A stretch of 64,000 bases of DNA, taken from NCBI GenBank assembly GCA_038501625.1, contig JAZAYU010000009.1, positions 6,748,396 through 6,812,395 of the forward strand, written 5' to 3'. Positions 10,801 through 19,800 of this stretch are shown here, piece by piece; position 1 is the stretch's first letter, and every line of letters starts with the position of its first letter. This DNA comes from Corbicula japonica (lineage: Eukaryota; Mollusca; Bivalvia; Venerida; Cyrenidae). The notes beneath the pieces are model-generated. The model made no database searches. It was not told the DNA's origin and saw only the letters and a list, made by a program, of their open reading frames with translations. The position numbers and the translations under genes were made by a program.

Positions 10801-13800
10801 AGACTTTTTACGGCCGCCATACTGCACAAATAGCGCTACTGTGAATTTCAACTGATAGTGCCTCTAGCTGGGAGCGAACCCGCACCATCACGGCGACAGC
10901 GCCTAGCCCTGTAATTCCTGCGACGCAACCAATTGAGCTAACCGGGACAACCCCAAAAAAGGCTGATCGGATAGCCCTGATATACGTAACAATCATTGCA
11001 TGACATTGGTAACGGGTTATTTTTACTGATAACAGTACTGACTATATGTACGGGGAGACTTTTAACGGCCGCCACACTGCACAAATAGCGCTACTGTGAA
11101 TTTCAAATGAAAGTGCCTCTAGCTGGGAACGAACCCGCACCGTTACGGCGACAGCGCCTAGCCCTGCAATTCCTGCGACGCAACCAATTGAGCTTACCGG
11201 GACAACCCCAAAAAGGTTGATCGGATAGCCCTGATATACGTAACATTCACTGCATGACATCGGTAACGGGTTATTTTTACTGATAACAGTACTGACTATA
11301 TGTACGGGGAGACTTTTTACTGAAGGATTAAATGTTTTTAATATCAATACGTTAGTTTTATTTATTGTATCATTGAAAGGTTACATTACTAGACGTGTTA
11401 CCTTTTATAGTTGCAACATTGTATGGATTCAAAATCGTAATAAGTGACGTATTTTTGTCTTGGAGCAAACAGGTGTTTATTTTGTATGTGACAAAACAGC
11501 TTTTTCAAATACGTTACGGTTATCATCCAAACGTGGATACACACGAAATACTTCAGATAAATACACATCGAATACATGAACACTTTATTATGATTAAATA
11601 AAAGACTTACTATTTTAAGGCCACCCGTTAATATGAAAGGGTTCGGAAAGTTAAATGGTGGGGCTTCAAGATACTGGTTTACAATTTTGGAAAATACATC
11701 GTATTCCGGATAGAGTGGCGGAGACAGTTCTACCGAAATGAAGTATCGGAACGACTCTTGAATTTCTCTGGTCAAATTCTTTTCTGAAAAAATACCTGAA
11801 ATGCAAATTCGACATTTGAGATAAATCCTAACATTGGTAAATCTATTTGCATAAATTGCTGAAATTTCTGTTCAATTTAAATGGCCTTTTGATCGTGTAG
11901 GAAATTCATCGCCCAACATTGAAAAATAAAAACAAGTAAACGTTTTAGGTTCAGTCGAAATTAAGTTTAGCTTATTAAATTTAAATAGCAAATAAAAAAA
12001 GAATGAAATTACTCAAAATCAGTCAAATGCAAGTCTCATTAGAGCAATTTATGCGAACAATTTAAATGGATTGTATTTAGAAGAAAAATTAAAATTAACA
12101 TAGCGTAGCGTCACGTAATCTATCGTAGTATAGCACAGCACAGCACAGCACAGCGCAGCAAAGCACAACACACTACAAAAGAATAATTTTTGATCTCATA
12201 ACATATTATAAGGCCGCCTTAAATTACATATCACACTTAGAATGTTAAAAGCAAAACTTAATCATATTCAAGATTTTCAAGAGTAACTGATAGTTACATA
12301 AAGTAAAAACGAAAAGCTTTTACAAGCTTTATTAGAGATTTCTGTATTTTGTCTTCATTTAAAATGTCAATTATATTAAATATGAATAAATGAATCTTCT
12401 AGTGCTTTACAATTGACATTTTTTTCGCTAACAATTTTCATCATTGCATCACGGTGAAGGGAACATTGTTAAATTCGGCCGATATGCGGTCTGTTATGCT
12501 ATGTGAATAATTATTCTCATGGGCATGTAAACCCAATGGAAATAAAATGTATTGTCTGTCAGAAAATGACTGGGGTTGAAAATTAGCCTTTCAGACAATG
12601 TCTTGTGTATTTGCTGGAACCATTTTTCAAGCCGTTGGTTCAGTAATTATGTTATGGTCAGTTCAATTTAAGAACTGTAAGATTCCATAGATGTCTGTTT
12701 TACGAGAATATATCATCAATATTTTGAAAGACATGCATTTTTTATTTTTCTCGTCTTTTTGTACGAAAGTTTACGTGTAAGGTCTGCAAAAAGTTCAATC
12801 CATTGTTTTGCCCTTAGTAGTTTTTCTTTAAAATCGTGAAATAAACCTATTAGGAAAAGCCAAACAGTTGCCCTACATAGCCAACAAGGTAGATAAGAAA
12901 ATAGAGCATACGTTGATACTGCCCCCTAATATTGACATGCCACTCTTGTATTTGACCTTATAGTCGGTAAGCTTTGAAAACTTAACGAACCCATTGTTAT
13001 TTGATAGCAACATATTTATAACCTGTTGTTATAAAGTAAGAAGCCCGCTTAGCGCAGTCAGTAAAAGTTTTTCAGTACGACAATATAGAAGAAAAGATTC
13101 CTACATTCCTTGAACCGAATCCTGGTTAAACAGTTTTATTTTTAATATTTATATTAAAATTGACATTCTTAGATTTTATTGACCTTCCTAGTATATTTAA
13201 AGGTAAAACAGTTCAATCGGCTGTTCCTAATGATTTTAAGAATACTGAATCGCCTATGGTTTGTTATAAATACAACAAACCAACTAGAAATACAATTTTT
13301 AATTACAATAAAATTACCTCGGATTTACAGATCATTGAAAATACACCAAAAAAGTGTTTAACTTCTAAATTTTGCTATAAGCCTGTCGGTCATATTGTTA
13401 CCGGTGATCTTAATGTAATCAAAGACTCTAGAATTCGTAATTTAATTTCTAAAGGTACCACATATAGAATTCCATCCAAAATTGATTTTAATGCATGCCG
13501 TGCAGAAATTGCTGAGTCTTTAAACCTATTTTGCAATAAATAGTGCAAAAGAGAACATGCGGAGCCTAATGCACTTTCTAACTGAAAAAAAACAACACAT
13601 ATTCAAAATAAACACTCGTATATCATTTTATGAAGAAACATTGCTTTATTACCACCTCGGCCTCGTTTTAACTTTCTCAATTTGAAAAAAGGAATTCAGG
13701 ACTTTCATAATATATTTGTTTTAACATCTGCTGATAAGGATTCTAATAATGTAATTATAGTGTGACGGATACACTATATTAATATTTAAACTGAAGAACT

Positions 13801-16800
13801 GAACAGCACGTATACGCTTATATACTGACTTCTTCATCTGAGAGTGATATTGTTACTGCACACACTCTACAAATTACAAAATTTAGAATTAGTATTGAGC
13901 CGAAACAAGACAAAGTACCTACTATGTATTAGTTGCCTAAAATGCATAAAACACCGTACAAAGCAAGATTTATTGCTAACTCTAGTTCTTGCACTACTAC
14001 TAAATTATCCGCGCTCTTAACATCTTGTCTTACAGCTATTAAAGAACATGTAATTGCGATAAGGTTTTTGAAACTTCTGGCAAATATTTATTTTGGTCGA
14101 TTAAAAATTCAAATGACGTTTTGAAAAAGCTTAAATCAAATAATTTTCAGGCGTTCTGTTTGTCTACTTATGATTTCTCAACTTTATACACTTCGCTCCC
14201 TCATAATTTAATAAGAGACAAGGTAACCAGTCTCATTGAAAAAAACGTTTGCTAGAGAAAATAAAACCATCATCGCTTGTAATGAACATAAGGCATTTTT
14301 TACAGATAATTCTTATGATAATTATACTATACGGACTTGTCAAGACCTAATAGAGTCGCTAACTTTCTTACTGGATAATATTTATGTTAGATTCGGTACC
14401 TCTATTTATAAACAAGTAAAAGGCATCCCAATGGGTACTAATTGTGCACCCCTTGTTGCTGATCTGTTTTTATACTGTTATGAAAGAGACTTTATGTTAT
14501 CTCTTTCTACTGAACATCAAGATGATATTATTACAGCTTTTAACAACACCTCGAGGTACCTTGATGATTTATTAAATATAGATAATAACCTTTTTCCATT
14601 ACTTGTTAATAAGATTTACCCTGTATCACTACAACTTAATAAAACGAACACTTCAGAAAAGCAAGCAAACTTTCTCGATCTAAATCTGTCAATTGAAAAT
14701 TGTTACGTCACTACTAAAATATATGATAAAAGAGATGATTTTAATTTTAATATAGTAAATTTTCCATTTATAGACGGCGATGTTCCCCGTGCAACATCTT
14801 ACGGGGTTTATATTTCACAGCTTGTTCGCTTTTCAAGAGCTTGCAACGATGTTAATGATTTTAATATACGTAATCTTTGCATTACAGAAAAACTTTTAAA
14901 ACAAGGCTATCGGTATCACAAATTAAGGAAAACATTTTGCAAGTTTTATCGTCGAAACCCAGATGTATTCATAAATACAGGTGCAGTTTAAAATCACTAT
15001 TGCAACAAGGTATTTCACAGTCAGTTTTTTTTATGGAGATTTAATTTACAAACTTAAGAAGATAAAGGGCAATGTTGATTTCTCCCGTTTATTCGTAAAA
15101 ACCATCTGTAAATTTAAAAAGAAAGGTTACCAACATGATATTTTACAGCGCTCTGCATGCCTGGTGATTAACCCTTTTACAGTTGATCATTATGCTTACC
15201 TCTTTGGTTGCACGACGGTGGCAGGGGTTTAAGAGTTTATGAAGGTTTATGGGGAGATTTTTTCTTAAAAGATCATAGAAGCTCGATTTGTTTCTTTTAT
15301 CCCTGTCATCGTGTTCTTGCTGATTTTACTCCAGGAGCTCTGGTCTCGGTAAGATCATCGAGTACCCGCCCTTTGGCTTTGCAATGCTATTAGCTTCTTA
15401 TGTTTTATATGTTTGTGTGCTTTTGCCTGCAACATTGTTGAGCCGATGGGTGGGTTGGAGTGATTCCACCAAGACAACTTGTATTTGCTTTGTGATATGA
15501 GAACCTGTTGGGGCAAGTGTGAGGTTGGTGCACCCTAGAACCTGGTTTAAACCCCGAGTGACAATTTGATTTGCCATTGACCGTTCCAAGGCGGTAACCC
15601 CTCGGGTATTCATTTTTTTGTTAATTTTAGTGGTGTCTCTTTTGAAACTGATCATTTTATTAACCATGCTCTCTCCCTTTCTTCTTCTTGACTGTGTGGG
15701 GAGGCTGTATTTTCTGAATGTGGCGATTCCTGATATGCATATTTCACCTTTTTTGGAAACTCGTGAGCCTGACAGACACAGTCAGTGAAATCGGCTAGTC
15801 GACTGTCGGAATTCTATTTTGAACGCGATGCACTTGAAAACACAAACAATTAACAAATATAAGAACCAGAGGTTACTCGGCATGGCATATTGCTACTGGG
15901 TGTTTAAAAGGAATATATTACTCACAATTACAAAAGTATGAATTAAATTGGGTATAATTATCTGGTATGTTAATTGAAACTCCTATTAAATCGCATTTAA
16001 ACAATCAGATAACAAAATGACATTAAAAAATATTTCTCATTAATACCAAAACGTACTCGGAAAAACGTATGTCAAGATAATTTGATTTTTTCCATTTAAA
16101 AATTTATTTATTGGCTTACTCAGTTGAAACTTGTCTTTTGCAAAAATGTAACTCTCAGTACCAAAGAAAATATACAAGTAAACGTATCATCAGAATATAA
16201 TGTGGCCATTTAGTCGAAAAAATGTTACTTCTATAAGCATATGAGAAATATTGCAAGCCAAAGAAGATCCGTTTATGTGGCCAATTATAGTGAAACCACA
16301 TAACAGGTCTATTTAAAGTTGACGTTATTTAATTAAGCCTCTTTGAGTGACATTTTAATGACTGTTCTGAATATCCTTGATCTTGTCACTGAAAGAAATC
16401 GGTAATGAAACAGCTGTTTGGATTGAATTTATAAGGTTCAAATTGGCTACCGTATGTTGCTTGTTTAAAGATCCAGAACACGTCATTTTTCTCTATGCGA
16501 TATTACGACTAAAACAAATTGGATGCTGTCTAATTTAACTAGAACTCTCCCGGAAAATTGCATTTGTTTTAGTGAAGATATTTCTTTATCAGACCGCGGC
16601 ACACATCTGTTTCTTAATGAATAATGTGATCTAAAAATTCTTCTTAAAAAGAAAAACGTGTTCCTTTTGGGTTTGCCTCTTTCTGTTCTACATATTTTCA
16701 CTTACAACATTTGATTCGATAAAATATTGACTAATTATGATTAGCTGTTATTCACATCAATCATTTTTTGTTTATCGTCTTGGACAAACTTGTAAAATTG

Positions 16801-19800
16801 ATGTTACTACTTTTTTCATCGTACAAGCCATAACTTTTCTAATTTCAGACATATATATTCTTAAAGAAATTAGAAACGCAATTTCTTTAATCACAAAAAT
16901 ATATTTCGTGTTTAAAGAAGTTGCGTTTCAAATTTCTTTAAATATATAATAATAATTATACATGTATCTTGGATTTTTGGAACATCAAATAATCATGTCT
17001 TTAATCAAAAATCAATTTAACAAATGTGATAATCTTAAATCACATCTGGTTTGCCGCAAGACTGTGAAGCCGATGTCGAAAAACTTCACACATTGGTTTT
17101 TAAATTCAGCACTATTAAGGGCAGTTCGGGAAATTTCGACATAAGAATGTCAATGTATGGTTACTGGTATCGACGAGTAGAAAAACAACTCAATGTAAAA
17201 TCTGAAATACACCCACCAAGCAAAAACGTAATTTGGACAAGAGAGAATGTGCTTTTATATAACTGATCATTCATTTTCAAATAAGAATTTCAAAAATAAC
17301 GAAAACCTTTAGGGATACAGCATTGGAACGGTCAGTGACAGAACAATTTGTCACTGGGTGTTTAATCCAGGTTCAAGGGTGCAACATCCTCACATGAGGA
17401 AGAACAACAGATAGTATTCATATCTCCCGAGCAGGCTTTTTGGTATTTGTATTTTGTACCATGATTGAATAGAAACGATATCCGTTTATCAACTAAACCA
17501 CTAGTGTAGTGGTACAGATGGCATTGACTTATATGTAGTAAATAATTATGTCTGTACAAAATACTGAAATAAAATAAGCAATGTTATTCAAACCAATGTA
17601 ACATTTTTACATGACGTTACTATAAAGATGGTTCAAGACCTTAAATAACATAAATTATTATGTTTTTTTCTTTAAATATATTTCATAACAACGGAATGAG
17701 TTTTAAACGTATATTTCAATACCATTTCAAAAAAACCTACATACTACTACAGTTTCTTTTATCAGCGAGAAAGAACATTTAGTGTTTATTTTACTTGTTC
17801 AGAGATATAAAGTTGATGTCAGCGTTTATTGAAACCATCGCTTGAATTATTTCATTCGAAACCATTTAACTTATTTTTAATTTAAAAAATGATACTTTAC
17901 CTCTCGTATTTATTGACTATTCCCATGTTACCCTACTTCCGGGAAAAATAAAGATGATGTTCTGTAATGTTCTGTTCTGAATGGTTTCACAGTGGTTAAT
18001 CTTTTTTCATGTCAATTCACATGTTGGAATGGTGGATTTTGCTAGCAATTCCGTGCGCTAAAGCATTCAACAGGCGTTTATATAATGCAATGGGTTATAT
18101 TGGCAAACCCACTCATTTGGAGTATTAAAGAAGACTGCTTTTTTTCGACCTTTTTAATGGATATTGTATTCTTCTAGAGCTAGATTGATTAGAAGCAGCA
18201 GTTTTACATTTACACAAAGGATCTTAAAGGTTTTTCACGTTCATTTTTTATACACAACCTTGTTAATTCTGGTTCTTGAACTTTGATTTAATATCCATGA
18301 ATGTCTTTGAATAGCTCTTGATTTTTTACACAAAACTTAGCCTTTCCTGATATGCGTACTTTACAATTTTTACATATATTTTCGCTAAAGAAATGAAGTA
18401 AAGAGGCAAATTGAACACAACGTAACTCTCTGACTTACAGATCTTTTGATCCGTTAATTAAAATTACTCATTGAGTCAAATTTAAATTGATACACATCAT
18501 ATTAAATTTTGGTTATTTTGTTCTTTCTTAGCAGTTTATTTGATTTAAGACATAAATTGCTTATTCTGTTTTGAAAAAGAGAGTTATCGGGCTCTGCGAA
18601 AGGGTCCATCTCGTAAACATTCTGTGATTTATAAACACATTTTTTCATTATTAAAATCAATATTTTCAAAGATCATTTCTGAGCTTGTTTTTTTAAACTG
18701 ATTTTCAAAATTCGATATGCATGTATTTCAAAATGAACACGTGGCTATGCGTTGTCAAAGTAGAAAAGTATTCCTACCTTTGAAATATGCTTGTGGTTCC
18801 TTGAAATCATGCTGCCCTACATTAACACCGACCACAAAGTACTCTCCAGTATCTAGAAGACCCCGATCGTTCAGATGATCCATCAAACCGACGAACTCGT
18901 AAGGCATACCAAGTATCACATAAACTAAAACACCAGGAAATAAACATTTAACAATATCGTCTGCTCTGATTTCACGACGAAATTGTTGTTTCGTAAAGCG
19001 GCAAGAAAATGTGAGCATTGTATGTTCAGTTTGCATATCTTTGAATGCAAAAACACCGTTTGGATTTGAATCGCCAAAGTGCCCAAGCGAAAACGGAAGG
19101 AAAGCTTCACGATTAAAGTATGTTCAGTGTATTTCCAACACAATGGTTACCGTAATAGAATCTTTATCGGATTTTGTGTAATAACAGATATACTTGTTTG
19201 ACAAATTATAACATAATATAGATGGATCGGTAAATAATGATTTCCTTGCATTTAATAAGCTATTATTCAAAACAAGCAGACAGTTGGCCTGAGCACGAAC
19301 AAGTTTCTTCTTTATTTCAAACTGCAACTGTATTACCTTGAACAATTATAGGCGGCGTGGGGAGTAATATGCATTTCCATTACTGCCCATGAACAGGCTC
19401 AATCAAACCGAACCCGCAATATTTGCATATTTGTCGTTTTCGATGGCTTTCAGTTCCATTTTCATATACATTTTCAAATAAGGGTATATAAAAAAGTCCA
19501 CGTTCAAACGTAAAGGTCTATGTTGTCTTGCATCACCGTAGCGGACGTAATGTCGTTGAAATCCCAGTGTTCAATATGTTAATAAGAGAATAATTCAGAA
19601 TGTTCATAAGATAATTGCAACCTAAATGTAGCAATGACGAGTGAAAGAACATTGAATTTTCAGCTGCGTATATTGTTTTAACTCGATTCCTTAACGACTT
19701 CGCAAACACTTGGAAAAACTTACAAAATGAGGCATGCTAGCAGTTTCTAGCCAATTTTGCTTTCGCATTTATTAAATACGTGGCTACTCCTCATTTTATT

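Larger units (their letters stand above)
10604..11325 (-). repeat. Triplicated 255-bp repeat with tRNA-like heads
   Basis: Three tandem copies start at 10604, 10860 and 11114 (periods 256 and 254). The third stops after about 210 bp at the string GGGGAGACTTTTTAC. Copies are close to identical apart from scattered substitutions and small indels. Each unit holds a tRNA-like region on the minus strand followed by about 165 bp including ACTGATAACAGTACTGAC. The array is in the intron between exons d and e of the cyclase gene. Confidence 0.92.
13040..15780 (+). mobile_element. Penelope-like retroelement, copy 1 (most complete)
   Basis: Protein remnants in order: N-terminal domain (13160-13543), RT fingers with KMHKTPYKARFIANSS (about 13940-13990), RT motif A TYDFSTLYTSLPH (about 14167-14205), motif B GIPMGTNCAPLVADLFLYCY (about 14420-14480), catalytic RYLDDLL (about 14555-14575) and a C-terminal region with KRDDFNFNIVNFP and QLVRFSRACND. 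A non-coding 3' tail from about 15190 holds landmarks found repeatedly elsewhere in the window (GTGAGGTTGGTGCACCC, CCGTTCCAAGGCGGTAACCC). The RT resembles Penelope-like elements; I see no GIY-YIG endonuclease. It lies in the 6982-bp cyclase intron, in the opposite orientation to the gene. Confidence 0.8.

Noticed and set aside
10403..11347. Several minus-strand frames sharing the peptide LPVHIVSTVISKNNPLPMSC
   Set aside because: Repeated because they lie in the triplicated tRNA-like repeat; not proteins.
15440..15470. Possible hammerhead ribozyme core in the Penelope-like tail (GAGCCGATGGGTG; GAGCTGATGGATG in copy 2)
   Set aside because: Resembles CTGATGA only partly and I could not find the paired GAAA segment; needs a covariance scan.
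15398..15667. 89-codon minus-strand frame
   Set aside because: Antisense of the Penelope-like 3' tail.
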